This document shows positions 35,327 to 45,500 of a stretch of DNA of 64,000 nucleotides, in pieces (position 1 is the first letter of the stretch; each line of letters opens with the position of its first letter). Source of the stretch: Streptomyces sp. WP-1 (GTDB lineage Bacteria > Actinomycetota > Actinomycetes > Streptomycetales > Streptomycetaceae); assembly GCF_030450125.1 (NCBI RefSeq), contig NZ_CP123923.1:2790001-2854000 (forward strand), read 5' to 3'. Made by a program: the position numbers and the translations under genes. The notes beneath the pieces were generated by a model. The model saw only the letters and a program-made list of their open reading frames with translations. It did no database searches and was not told where the DNA came from.

Positions 35327-35821
35327 TCAGGGGGCGTAGTACTGGGACATCGCCTCGTGCAGCCAGGCCGGTTCGCGGACCGTCTCCGGTCGCGGTGCGA
35401 AGAGCCGCTGATACGGCTTGACGTCGAGGACCGGGGTGCCGTCCAGCGCGTCGAGCGCCCGGACGTGCAGGTTCAGGCCGTCGGCCCGGACCAGTTCGCA
35501 GCGCGAGACACCGAGCCGGTTGGGGCGTTCCTTCAGGCGCTGGGCGAGGATGCCGAGGCGGGGCAGGTCCGTGCGGTCCCGGGGGTGGCGGTCGCCGGTG
35601 ACGACCGCGGTCTCGGGGATCAGATGGAAGTGGAAGACGATCTCCAGGTGCGAGAACCGCTCCAGGCCGGTCACGGCCTCGGGCCGCAGCCGCTCCGGGT
35701 CCAGCTCGATGACGGAGGTGACCTTGCCCCAGTGGTCGTGCTCGGGCACGTCACGGGGCGAGCGGACGACGCCGATGGGGTGGAAGACGTACGAGGGCGG
35801 GGTGCCGTTCGGCTCCTGCAC
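35327..35821 (-). CDS. TsaA/TrmO-family SAM-binding protein (copy 2)
   Basis: 164 aa, paralogous to the protein at 29035-29517: FHPIGVVRSPRDVPEHDHWG, SHLEIVFHFHLIPE, GDRHPRDRTDLPRLGILAQR, RPNRLGVSRCELV and LDALDGTPVLDVKPYQRLF. The GTG at 35821 follows GGAG. It sits 26 bp from the PCP-TE gene. The copies differ most at their ends, so they may act on different substrates or form a hetero-oligomer. Confidence 0.85.
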   Translation of the reverse strand: MQEPNGTPPSYVFHPIGVVRSPRDVPEHDHWGKVTSVIELDPERLRPEAVTGLERFSHLEIVFHFHLIPETAVVTGDRHPRDRTDLPRLGILAQRLKERPNRLGVSRCELVRADGLNLHVRALDALDGTPVLDVKPYQRLFAPRPETVREPAWLHEAMSQYYAP

Positions 35822-35847
35822 GGGTACTCCTCTGCGGGTCGCGGTGG

Positions 35848-36924
35848 TCAGGAGGCGACGGCCGGCGCGGACGCCAGGTCGAGCTGTTCGCGCAGCCGGC
35901 GGCCCAGGACCTCGACCTGGCCGGGCTCGACCATCGTGAAGTGGTCGCCGGGGACGTCGACGACGACGGCGCGCTCGGCGACCTCGCTCCAGCCCAGGTC
36001 CTCGGGGAGCGTCCCGCCCTCCATCGAGCGGTCGGTGACCCGGAAGACGGTGACGGGGCCGTCGTACGGCTTGATCTCGTAGGCGGCGAGGGCGTCCAGG
36101 TTGAACCGGTACATGTCGATCATGCGGCGCAGCCGGTCGGCGTCGAAGTCGGCGGGCATGGTGCCGGCCTCCACGGCCCGTTCCACCAGGGCCTTCGCCC
36201 GGGCGTCCGGGTCCAGGCCGCGGAGCCAGTCGATGTCCAGCTCCAGCTTGAGCCCGCGCCACAGCAGGGCGCGCAGCGCGAAGTCCGGGTCGGCGCTGGG
36301 CTCGACGGTGATCCGGGTGTCGAGCAGGCCGACGAGTCCGACGCGTTCGCCGCGTTCCTTGAGGCGGCGGGCGGTCTCGTAGGCGAGCAGTCCGCCCATC
36401 GAGTAGCCCATCAGGTTCCACTCGGCGCCCTCGGGGTGGACGGTGCGCAGCTGCTCGATGAAGTGCTCGGAGATCTCCTCGATCGAGGTCAGCGGCTCCT
36501 CGCCGGGCAGCAGTCCGAGCGACTGCACGGCCCAGAAGGGCTGGTCGAGGCCCATGGCGCGGGCGATGGGCGGGTAGAGCAGCACGGTTCCGGACACCGG
36601 GGGCAGGGCGTACACCGGGCTGCCGCCCGTGCCCTGCTGGATGCGGACCAGCTGGCCCTGCCGGTCGGCCGTGCCCCGGCGGACGATCTCCGCGAGCTCG
36701 GCGACGGTGGCCGCGGCGAGCAGGTCGGCGGCGGTCAGGTCGACGTGGAAGAGCCTGCGGACCTCGACGGTCAGCTTGATGGCGAGCAGCGAGTGACCGC
36801 CGAGCGTGAAGAAGTCGTCGTGGATGCCGACGTCGTGGCGGCCCAGCAACCGGCGCCATACATCTGCCAGTTGGAGTTCCACTCCGTCGCGCCCGGGGTC
36901 CGTGGTCGGGTTGGGGTGGGTCAT
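35848..36924 (-). CDS. PCP-thioesterase didomain protein
   Basis: 358 aa. An N-terminal carrier domain (about 14-85) carries the phosphopantetheine serine S45 in FTLGGHSLLAIKL. The C-terminal type I thioesterase has nucleophile S175 in MGYSMGGLLAYE and the His in VPGDHFTMV. This is the termination module of an NRPS standing alone. It probably accepts a residue from the free-standing adenylation enzyme at 39176-40702, holds it for tailoring, then releases it by hydrolysis or cyclisation. The ATG at 36924 has GGGAG upstream. Confidence 0.92.
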   Translation of the reverse strand: MTHPNPTTDPGRDGVELQLADVWRRLLGRHDVGIHDDFFTLGGHSLLAIKLTVEVRRLFHVDLTAADLLAAATVAELAEIVRRGTADRQGQLVRIQQGTGGSPVYALPPVSGTVLLYPPIARAMGLDQPFWAVQSLGLLPGEEPLTSIEEISEHFIEQLRTVHPEGAEWNLMGYSMGGLLAYETARRLKERGERVGLVGLLDTRITVEPSADPDFALRALLWRGLKLELDIDWLRGLDPDARAKALVERAVEAGTMPADFDADRLRRMIDMYRFNLDALAAYEIKPYDGPVTVFRVTDRSMEGGTLPEDLGWSEVAERAVVVDVPGDHFTMVEPGQVEVLGRRLREQLDLASAPAVAS

Positions 36925-36971
36925 CGTCTCCCTCGTCCGGGGTGTCGTAGGGGATGTGATGCGGTGGCCGG

Positions 36972-38210
36972 TCAGGCGGCGGTGGCCGTCGCGGGGGCGG
37001 CTTGTGCGGCCCCGGTCCGGCGGCGCTCGGCCCAGCGCACGGCCGGGGCCATCGCCAGGCCGCCGACGAGGAACACCGCGCCCAGGGTCAGCCAGCCGGG
37101 GGTGCCCCAGTCGATGAGAAGCAGGGTCAGGGAGACCGGGCCGAACATCTGCACCGCCGCGATGCCGGTGTTGAACAGGCCCTGGTACTGGCCCTGTTTG
37201 TCGGGCGGGGCGAGTTCGTAGCCGATCACCCAGGAGCCGGCCGACTGGACCATCTCGCCGTACACATGCAGGGCCGCAGCCACCACCAGGGTCACGGTCG
37301 CCGCCCAGGGGCCGCGGCCCGAGGAGAGCGCGAAGGCCGCGCAGCAGCCGAGCAGGGCCACTCCGGCGACGCGGAAGGCGCGGACGGCGGAGCGCAGTTC
37401 GCCGATCTTCTTGGTCACGGGGACCTGGAGGCCGACGCAGGCGAGGGTGTTCAGGAGGAGGAGTACGGCGGTGAGCGCGTGCGGGGCGCCGGTGTGCAGC
37501 GCGATCCACAGCGGCAGGATCACCTCGAGGATCGGGATGTGCAGCTGCATCACCATGTTGAGCACGGCGAGCAGCGCGTACGGGGTGTCGCGCAGCACCG
37601 CGAGCCGCGGTTCGCCCGGCGGGCGCTGCGGGGCGGGCGGTACGGCGGGCAGCCGCAGGAACACCAGGCCGCAGACCACGAAGCTCAGCGCGTTGAGCAG
37701 GAAGGTGAGCCGGTACGCGGTGCCGGTGTCCCACAGCAGGGCCACGCCGCCGAGCGCGGCGCCGGCCGAGACGCCCACATTCGTGACGACACGGATCTTG
37801 GCGCGGACCCGGACCAGGTTCTCGCCGTCCAGCACGGCCGGGATCAGTGCCTGGCGGGCCGCGTAGGCGCCGCGGTCGAACAGCGCGTACAGGAAGGCGA
37901 ACACGATGAACAGCGGGTACGCGTCGGTCAGCAGGTAGGCGCCGGTGGCGAGGCCCGCGAGGACGAGGAGGGCCGCCGCGGTGCCGCGCGGGCCCCTGCG
38001 GTCGGCGAGGTGTCCGAAGGGAACGCCCGCGAACAGTCCCGCGATGCCCGCGATGCTCAGGCCCAGGCCGAGCTGGGCCGGGGTGAAGCCCGCGATCCGG
38101 GTGAAATAGAGGGCGGAACAGGTCACGAAGACGCCGTTTCCGAGGGAATTGGCGAGTGTGCCGAGCACGAGGGTGCGGGCGGGGCCTTCCTCGACAAGAC
38201 GGGATTTCAT
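36972..38210 (-). CDS. MFS transporter
   Basis: 412 aa with about 12 hydrophobic segments and the cytoplasmic motif GHLADRRGPRGTAAALL between helices 2 and 3. Probably exports the cluster product or gives self-resistance. Its start overlaps the alpha/beta hydrolase stop by 4 bp (ATGA). Confidence 0.88.
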   Translation of the reverse strand: MKSRLVEEGPARTLVLGTLANSLGNGVFVTCSALYFTRIAGFTPAQLGLGLSIAGIAGLFAGVPFGHLADRRGPRGTAAALLVLAGLATGAYLLTDAYPLFIVFAFLYALFDRGAYAARQALIPAVLDGENLVRVRAKIRVVTNVGVSAGAALGGVALLWDTGTAYRLTFLLNALSFVVCGLVFLRLPAVPPAPQRPPGEPRLAVLRDTPYALLAVLNMVMQLHIPILEVILPLWIALHTGAPHALTAVLLLLNTLACVGLQVPVTKKIGELRSAVRAFRVAGVALLGCCAAFALSSGRGPWAATVTLVVAAALHVYGEMVQSAGSWVIGYELAPPDKQGQYQGLFNTGIAAVQMFGPVSLTLLLIDWGTPGWLTLGAVFLVGGLAMAPAVRWAERRRTGAAQAAPATATAA

Positions 38211-38971
38211 GCGGCTGCGCCCTCCTCGGCGATTTCCCTGCCGGGAATCCCGGGGAATCCGTTCTGGTAGAAATCACGCATCACCGCGGTGATCTCGGCC
38301 GTATTGCGATAGCAGTCGGCGTGCGATCCCCGGATGGTTTCGAGCCGGAGCATTCCGCCGCCGCGGGCCGCGAGGCGCTCGCGTTCGTCGGGCAGGATGT
38401 TGCGGCTGTCGGCGCCGGCCAGCACCAGGACCGGGATGCCGAGGCGCTCCAGCAGGTCCGGCAGGTGTCCGAAGTCGTAGGTCCAGCGCAGCAGGCTGCC
38501 CTCGGCCCATTCGTCGGCCTCGTGCAGCGCGGGGTGCGCGTCGAAGGACTGGTCGATCACCACCAGGCTGCGTACCCGGGACGCTCCCCAGGTGACCGCG
38601 GAGACGGCCGCCACCAGGCCGCCGTACGAGTATCCGACCAGGTGCACCTCGTCGGGGAGGATGTCGGCGACGCGGTGCAGGTCGGCGGAGAAGTCCAGTA
38701 CGGAGTAGCCCCAGGCCGGCTGGTGGCTGTCGCCGTGGGCGCGCAGCGAGGGGTGGACGGCGACGGCACCCGGCGGGCACAGGGCGTCGCCGATGGGCCG
38801 CAACTGGGTCTTGTCGCCGCCGAATCCGTGCAGCAGGAGCATGCTGCCGGGGGCGCCGCCGGACCCGGAGCGCCCGGGAACGGCGTCGTAGTCCAGCAGT
38901 GGGACACCGCTGCCGTGTCCCGCCAGGGCCGGTGTGGGAAGAACACGGTCTTCCGGTCCGGCAACGCTCAT
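38207..38971 (-). CDS. Alpha/beta hydrolase
   Basis: 254 aa. Oxyanion motif LLLHGFGGDKTQL, nucleophile elbow VGYSYGGLV, late Asp in VLVLAGADSRN, and His in IRGSHADCY. The ATG at 38971 (MSVAGPEDRVLP) follows AAGGGGG; a TTG at 39049 is in frame but would extend into the divergent promoter. First gene of the minus-strand block. May act as a second thioesterase or remove a protecting group. Confidence 0.85.
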   Translation of the reverse strand: MSVAGPEDRVLPTPALAGHGSGVPLLDYDAVPGRSGSGGAPGSMLLLHGFGGDKTQLRPIGDALCPPGAVAVHPSLRAHGDSHQPAWGYSVLDFSADLHRVADILPDEVHLVGYSYGGLVAAVSAVTWGASRVRSLVVIDQSFDAHPALHEADEWAEGSLLRWTYDFGHLPDLLERLGIPVLVLAGADSRNILPDERERLAARGGGMLRLETIRGSHADCYRNTAEITAVMRDFYQNGFPGIPGREIAEEGAAA

Positions 38972-39175
38972 TGAGATCAACCCCCTTGTGGAAAGCCGAG
39001 GTGGCTGCCCGGCCCCGTCAGATTCCGATTCGATGGCCCATGAAGTCAACTACGGGCGCTGTCCCCGGATTCGGGTACGTGACACCGGCGGTGAAGGGGG
39101 CGGAGCATCGGTGGCGGGTTGCCGGAATTCCGGTCGGCCCGGTCCTCGTACCGTCTCGGAACCGGAGGGATTTCC

Positions 39176-40702
39176 ATGGGAGTCGGCCTCATCCACCGGG
39201 CGGTCGCACACCGGGCCAGGACCCGGCCGGACGCACTGGCCGTGGTGGACGGGTCCACCCGGCTCGACTACGCCACCCTCGACGCGGCGGCGGACGCCTG
39301 GGCGGCCGGGCTGGCGGCGGCCGGCGCGGGTCCGGGCACCCTGGTCCCCGTCCTGCTGCCGCGCTCGGCCCGGCTGTACGTCGCCCTGCTCGCGGTGCTC
39401 AAGTGCGGTGCCGGATATGCCGCGCTGGATCCGCGGTGGCCCCGGGAGCGGGTCGAGTCCGTGCTCGGGCAGCTGGGCGGTCCGGTGCTGGTGACGGACG
39501 CCGGGGAGGCATCGGACGGGATGCCCGGGAAACGTTTCGGGCGGTGGCCGGTGTGGCAACCACCGGCCGGATGCGGCGAGTTCGCCGCCCGGGAGGGCGG
39601 GACCGCGTTCGCTGCCTACGACGGGCCGGCGGACGTCCCCGCCACGGTCTTCTTCACGTCCGGCACCAGCGGCACTCCGAAGGGCGTGGTGTCCCCGCAC
39701 GCGGCCACCACCCGGCTGTTCACGGCGGACGGGCCCCTCGCCTTCGGCCCCGGCACGGTCATGCTGCAGGCGGCCCCCTCGTCCTGGGACGCCTTCTCGC
39801 TGGAGCTGTGGGGGACGCTCACCACCGGCGGCACCTGCGTCACCGCCGCCGAGGACTACCTCCTGCCGGACACCCTGCGCCGTCTGATCGACACATGCGC
39901 CCTCGACACCGCCTGGCTCACGTCCTCCCTGTTCAACCTGTTCACCGAGATCGACCCGGACTGCTTCCGGGGCCTGCGCCGCCTCTACATCGGCGGGGAG
40001 CGGCTGTCGGCCGCGCATGTGGGCCAGTTCCTCGCCGCACATCCGGACATCCGGCTGTTCAACGGCTACGGGCCGGTGGAGAGTTGCGTGTTCGCCACCG
40101 TGCACCCCATCACCGCGGCGGACTGCGCGGCACCGCACGGCGTCCCCGTCGGCCGCCCGGTCCCCGGCACCCGGGTGCATGTGCTGGACGGGGCCGGGCG
40201 GGAGTGTCCGCCCGGGGTCACCGGCGAGCTGTGCGTCAGCGGCGCGGGGCTGGCACTCGGCTACCTCGGCGACCCGGACCTCACCGCCGCGTGCTTCACC
40301 GAGCACCCGTCGGCCGGCACCCGGCTCTACCGGACCGGCGACCACGGCCTCAGGGACGCCGACGGCGTCCTCCACTTCACCGGACGCACCGACCGCCAGG
40401 TCAAGATCCGCGGCTACCGCATCGAGCCGGAGGAGATCGAGACCCACGCGGCCGAACTGCCCGGCATCACGCACTGCGTCGCCGTCCCGGTCCCCGGCGA
40501 ACTGGGCAACTACGACCGGCTCGCGCTGTTCTACACCTCCGCCGCCGACACGGAGGAGGACCCGGTGCTGCTGCGCCGCTCCCTGTCCCTGCGGCTGCCC
40601 GCGCACGCCGTGCCGGACGTTGTACGGCGCGTTGAGCGACTGCCGGTGACGGCGAACGGGAAGGTCGACCGGTCGGAGCTGCTCGCCACCCTCGACGGGT
40701 GA
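39176..40702 (+). CDS. Free-standing NRPS adenylation enzyme
   Basis: 508-aa amino-acid-activating enzyme. Core motifs: A3 FFTSGTSGTPKGV, A4 region SSWDAFSLELWG (Asp that contacts an alpha-amino group), A5 NGYGPVES, A7 YRTGDHG, A8 GRTDRQVKIRGYRIEPEEIE and A10 LPVTANGKVDRSELL with the catalytic lysine. No carrier domain is attached; the PCP-TE protein is the obvious partner. ATG at 39176 with GGAGG. It begins the plus-strand block, divergent from the hydrolase gene. The amino acid cannot be named from sequence alone. Confidence 0.92.
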   Translation: MGVGLIHRAVAHRARTRPDALAVVDGSTRLDYATLDAAADAWAAGLAAAGAGPGTLVPVLLPRSARLYVALLAVLKCGAGYAALDPRWPRERVESVLGQLGGPVLVTDAGEASDGMPGKRFGRWPVWQPPAGCGEFAAREGGTAFAAYDGPADVPATVFFTSGTSGTPKGVVSPHAATTRLFTADGPLAFGPGTVMLQAAPSSWDAFSLELWGTLTTGGTCVTAAEDYLLPDTLRRLIDTCALDTAWLTSSLFNLFTEIDPDCFRGLRRLYIGGERLSAAHVGQFLAAHPDIRLFNGYGPVESCVFATVHPITAADCAAPHGVPVGRPVPGTRVHVLDGAGRECPPGVTGELCVSGAGLALGYLGDPDLTAACFTEHPSAGTRLYRTGDHGLRDADGVLHFTGRTDRQVKIRGYRIEPEEIETHAAELPGITHCVAVPVPGELGNYDRLALFYTSAADTEEDPVLLRRSLSLRLPAHAVPDVVRRVERLPVTANGKVDRSELLATLDG

Positions 40703-40773
40703 GCGCGCGCGGCGCCGCGGCCCCGCGCGCCGGCCGTACCGCGAGGAAAACCCAAGCCGAGAAAGGCAGTTCC

Positions 40774-41214
40774 ATGCCCGTCATCACCCTGATGTCGCCC
40801 GACGCCGGTCCCGGCCGCCCCGCCCTGGCGAAGATCGCCGAAGCGGTCACCGGGCTGCTGGGCATCTCCCCGCAGCACTGCTGGGTGACCTGGCAGCGGC
40901 TCGACGCCGACGCGGTGCACCGGCCCGAATGGGACCGCCCCGCCGGACACCCGTGCGCCCCGATCGGCTTCATCACCTGCAAGGCGAGCTATCCACGGGA
41001 GACCGTGAGCCGGCTGCTGCGGCTGCTGCGCGACGCGTTGAGCACCCTGCTCGGGGTGCCGGGCGACGAGGTCTACCTCGTGGTGCGCCGAGCCGTACCG
41101 GGCGAGCTGCTGATCCGGGGTGACGTATGGGCCGGGGACGAACCGGCGCCAGAAGCGGCGGCCCCGGCGCAGGCCGGGGAGACCCCGGCAGCGAGCCCGC
41201 GCAACCACCACTGA
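40774..41214 (+). CDS. Tautomerase-superfamily-like protein
   Basis: 146 aa. After Met removal it begins with Pro (MPVITLMSPD), the catalytic residue of the 4-oxalocrotonate tautomerase/MIF superfamily. A beta-alpha-beta pattern repeats (LAKIAEAVTGLLGISPQHCWVTW, then LLRLLRDALSTLLGVPGDEVYLVV), and the tail is Pro/Ala-rich and disordered. ATG at 40774. It lies between the A enzyme and metK. Fold assignment moderate, substrate unknown. Confidence 0.6.
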   Translation: MPVITLMSPDAGPGRPALAKIAEAVTGLLGISPQHCWVTWQRLDADAVHRPEWDRPAGHPCAPIGFITCKASYPRETVSRLLRLLRDALSTLLGVPGDEVYLVVRRAVPGELLIRGDVWAGDEPAPEAAAPAQAGETPAASPRNHH

Positions 41215-41237
41215 CCGCCACGTCCTGAGGAGTCACC

Positions 41238-42473
41238 GTGTCACGTCGTCTGTTCACCTCGGAGTCCGTGACCGAGGGCCATCCCGACAAGATCGCCGAC
41301 CAGATCAGCGACTCCGTCCTCGACGCGCTGCTCAAGGAGGACCCGGCCTCCCGGGTCGCCGTGGAGACCCTGGTCACCACCGGCCTGGTGCATGTCGCGG
41401 GCGAGGTGACCACCACCGCGTACGCCCCGATCGCGGCCCTGGTGCGGGACCGGATCCTCCAGATCGGCTACGACAGTTCGCTCAAGGGCTTCGACGGCGC
41501 CTCCTGCGGCATCTCCGTGTCCATCGGCGCGCAGTCCCCCGACATCGCGCAGGGCGTGGACACGGCGTACGAGTCCCGTGTCGAGGGTGCTGCCGAGGGC
41601 CGGGAGCGCGACGAGCTGGACCGCCAGGGCGCGGGTGACCAGGGCCTGATGTTCGGCTACGCCTGCGACGAGACGCCGGAGCTGATGCCCCTGCCGATCA
41701 CCCTCGCCCACCGGCTGTCCCGGCGGCTGTCCGAGGTCCGCAGGAACGGCACCCTGCCGTATCTGCGCCCCGACGGGAAGACGCAGGTCACCATCGAGTA
41801 CGACGACGACCGGCCGGTCCGTCTCGACACGGTCGTCGTCTCCGCGCAGCACGCCGCCGACACCGACCTGGAGGCCACCCTCGTCCCGGACATCCGCACG
41901 CATGTGGTGGAGCCCGAGCTGGCCGCCCTCGGCATCGGCACCGAGGGCTACCGCCTGCTGGTCAACCCCACCGGCCGGTTCGAGATCGGCGGCCCGATGG
42001 GGGACGCGGGCCTGACCGGGCGGAAGATCATCATCGACACGTACGGCGGCATGGCCCGGCACGGTGGCGGCGCGTTCTCCGGCAAGGACCCGTCCAAGGT
42101 GGACCGCAGTGCCGCGTACGCGATGCGCTGGGTCGCCAAGAACATCGTGGCGGCCGGTCTGGCCCGGCGCGCCGAGGTGCAGGTGGCGTACGCGATCGGC
42201 AAGGCGGAGCCCGTCGGCCTGTTCGTGGAGACCTTCGGCACCGAGACCGTGCCGGTGGCGCGCATCCAGGACGCGGTGACCGAGGTCTTCGACCTGCGGC
42301 CGGCGGCGATCATCCGCGACCTCGACCTGCTGCGGCCGATCTACGCCCAGACGGCCGCGTACGGTCACTTCGGCCGTGAACTGCCCGACTTCACCTGGGA
42401 ACGTGTGGACCGCGCGGAGCGGCTGCGGGCGGTGGCGGCTTCCGGAGGGGAGCCGGGGGCGGCGCGGGGCTGA
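41238..42473 (+). CDS. metK: S-adenosylmethionine synthetase (cluster copy)
   Basis: 411 aa. All family motifs: [48 protein letters not shown] and [22 protein letters not shown] at 41238 with GAGG. Streptomyces normally has a housekeeping metK elsewhere, so this is probably an extra copy providing SAM to the methyltransferase, radical SAM and TsaA-like proteins. Confidence 0.95.
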   Translation: MSRRLFTSESVTEGHPDKIADQISDSVLDALLKEDPASRVAVETLVTTGLVHVAGEVTTTAYAPIAALVRDRILQIGYDSSLKGFDGASCGISVSIGAQSPDIAQGVDTAYESRVEGAAEGRERDELDRQGAGDQGLMFGYACDETPELMPLPITLAHRLSRRLSEVRRNGTLPYLRPDGKTQVTIEYDDDRPVRLDTVVVSAQHAADTDLEATLVPDIRTHVVEPELAALGIGTEGYRLLVNPTGRFEIGGPMGDAGLTGRKIIIDTYGGMARHGGGAFSGKDPSKVDRSAAYAMRWVAKNIVAAGLARRAEVQVAYAIGKAEPVGLFVETFGTETVPVARIQDAVTEVFDLRPAAIIRDLDLLRPIYAQTAAYGHFGRELPDFTWERVDRAERLRAVAASGGEPGAARG

Positions 42474-42508
42474 GCCGCGGCGGGCGGCGGGCGGCGGGCT
42501 GACGGATT

Positions 42509-42533
42509 AACTCCACTTTGCGAAGGCGGAGTT
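42509..42533. terminator. Bidirectional terminator between metK and SARP gene
   Basis: AACTCC/GGAGTT outer stem with an inner CTT-TGCG-AAG pairing, placed exactly between two convergent genes, just before the SARP stop codon at 42536. Confidence 0.6.
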
Positions 42534-42535
42534 GC

Positions 42536-45500
42536 TCACGACACTCGGGCGCCCGGGTCCCCTGGGGACGCCTGATCGGCCGGTGGCCGGGGGGCGGCCG
42601 TGACACCGGGGGTGGCGGGGGGCGTAGCCCCGGGGGCCATGGCCGTCGTGGCACCGGGGGTCGTGGCCGACGTGGTCCCGGGCTCGGTGGCGGTCGTACT
42701 CCCGGAAACGGCGGTCGTCGTCCCGGAGCCGGTGACGGTCGTAGTCCCGGGGGCGGTGGTGTTCGGGCCGCCGGCCTCGATCATCAGGTCCTCGGTCCGT
42801 TCGAGCCAGGTCCGGGAGCCGAGTTCGGCGAACAGGTCGCGCGCGGCCTCCAGGTGCGCCGAGGCCACGTGGTGATCGCCGCGGACGAGGGCGATCTCGG
42901 CGAGCGCGTAGCGCGACCTGGCCTCGACGACCCGCTCCCCCACCTGCCGCGACAGATGCAGGGCGCGGGTCAGCGTGTCGGTGGCGCTGTCCAGCCGCTT
43001 CTCCCGGCGGCGGAGCGCGCCGAGGCCGTACAGCGCGTACGCCTCGCCGATCCGGTCCCCGCTGTCCCGCACGATCCGCAGGACCTCTTGGAGCGCCTCC
43101 TGGGCCTGGCTCGGCTGGTCGAGCGCGAGGTGCAGGTCGGCGAACCGTTGCAGCACCTGCGCCTGGACGCGCAGGCAGCTCTCCTTCCGGGAGATGGTGA
43201 GGGCCTGTTCCAGCAGGGTGCGGGCGCGCTCGGTGTTCCCCGAGGCCAGCCACCAGCCGGCCAGGCTGCGCAGGATGTGCGCCTCGCCGATCCGGTCGCC
43301 CACCAGTCTGGTGATGGCCAGCGCCTCGTCGTACTTCTCCCGCATGGCGGCGTCGTCCCCGCGCACGCTGTCCAGGTAGGCGGCGTTGCGCAGCACCAGG
43401 GCCCGCCCGTGGTCGTGGCCCTCCGCCTCGAACAGCTCCCGGGCCTGGCCGAAGCGCTCGTCCGCCTGCTCCATGCGGGTCTGGAACATGTGCAGGGTGC
43501 CCAGGGAGTACGACATCGCCGCCTGGCCGACGCGGTTCCCGGCGCGGGCGGACGCCTCGTACGCCAGGCGCGTGGTCTCCTTCCAGTCGTCGAAGTACCC
43601 CTTGGCCTCGAACAGGGTGACCGAGGTGAGGGCGAGGTCCCAGCACAGCTCGTCCATGCCGGCCGCAGCGGCCTGCCGTACGGCCGTCACCAGCGCCCGG
43701 CGTTCCCCGCTGAGCCGCTCCATCGGCCGTCCGGCGGGCTCCACGTCGGCGTCCGCGGGGAGCTTCCAGCGCTCGGCACGGCCGTGGATGATCGTGTAGT
43801 CCCCGCCGTACTCCTCCCGGTGGGCCTCCTCGACCAGGGAGAGCCAGCCGCCGAGCACGCGCGCCAGGGCGGCCTCCTGCTCCTCGGGGGTTTCGGTGGC
43901 GAGGAGTTCCTCGCGGGCGTAGGCGCGGATGAGGTCGTGGAAGCGGTAGCGCGGCCGGAGCGAGTCCGGGTACCGCACGGTGTCCATGACCTGGGCCTCG
44001 ACCAGGGCGTCGAGGGTGTCCTCCGCGGTGGCGAAGTCCGTGTCCAGCAGGGCGGCGGCGACCCAGGCGGGCGAGTCGGGGGCCTGGACCAGGGAGAACA
44101 GCCGGAACAGGCGCTGGGCGAGCGGGGGCAGCGCCCGGTACGTCAGGCTGATGGTGGAGCGCAGTTCGAGGCCCCGGTGGCTCAGTTCGTCCAGGCGGCG
44201 ACGCTCGTCCCGCAGCCGCTGGACCAGCCACTCGATCCGCCAGTGGGGGTGGGAGGCCAGCCGGGCACCGGCGATCCGCAGCGCCAGGGGCAGCGCGTCG
44301 CAGAGGTTGACGAGTTCGACGGCGGTGTCGAGTTCCGCCTGGACGCGCTCGCGGCCGACGATGCCGGCCAGCAGTTCCAGGGCGTTGGCCATGTCGAAGG
44401 CGGCGAGGTCGATACCGCGGACGCCGTCCGTGCCGGCCAGCCGTGCCCGGCTCGTGGTGATCACCGCGCAGCCCGCGCTTCCGGGCAGGAGCGGGGTCAC
44501 CTGCTCCGCGCCGGTCACGCCGTCGAGGACCACGAGCACCCGGCTGTCGGCGAGCCTGCTGCGGTACATCTCGGCCCGTTCCTGGGCGTCGTCGGGGATG
44601 GCCTTGGCCGGTATGCCGAGGGCCCGCAGGAAACGGGCCAGCAGGGCGGTGATCTGCGTGGCGCCGGAGATGGTGTGCAGGTCGGCGTACAGATGGCCGT
44701 CGGGGAAGTGCTTGCTCACCTCGTGGGCGGCGCGCACGGCGAGGGCCGACTTGCCGACGCCGCCGGGGCCGGAGATGTCCACGATCGGCACGGCGTAGCC
44801 CGGGGTCTCCGCCCGGGAGGAGGCGACGAGCAGTTCCTTGATCTCGTCGAGCTGGGCGCGGCGGCCGGTGAAGTCGCCGATGGTGGCGGGGAGCTGGCGG
44901 GGGATGAGACGGAAGCCGTCCTCCTGCGCGCCCGGGGTGTCCATGCCCTCCGGGGTGTCCGGCGCGGCGGCGGGGCGTGCGGGGACGGCCCGGTTCGGCG
45001 GCGGGGCGGGGAGATCGAGTGCCGGGGACTGCTTCAGGATCGCCTGTTCCAGATCGCGCAGTTCCTGCCCCGGCTCGATACCCATCTCCTCGACGAGGGC
45101 CTTGCGGGCCCGCTGGAAGGTCGCCAGCGCCTCCGCCTGCCGCCCCGAGCGGTACAGCGCCAGCATGAGGAGTTCGTAGAGGCGCTCGCGCAGCGGGAAC
45201 CGGCCGATGAGGACGGTCAGTTCGGCGCAGACCTCGGCATGCCTGGCCAGCAGGAGGTCGAGGCGCAGACACTCCTCGGTCGCGGCCAGGCGTCTGTCGT
45301 CGTAATGCCTGGCCACAGGCCGTACGGAGTCGCTGGGGATGCCGTCGAGGGCGGGGCCGCGCCACAGCTTGAGGGCCGTGCGCAGGGTTGCCGCCGCCTC
45401 CGTTGCGCGGCCGGCGCGGGAGTCCTCGCGGGCGATGGTGACCAGCCGGTCGAACTCCAGGCTGTCCACGTCGCAGGCGGCCGGTTCGAGGGCGTAGCCG

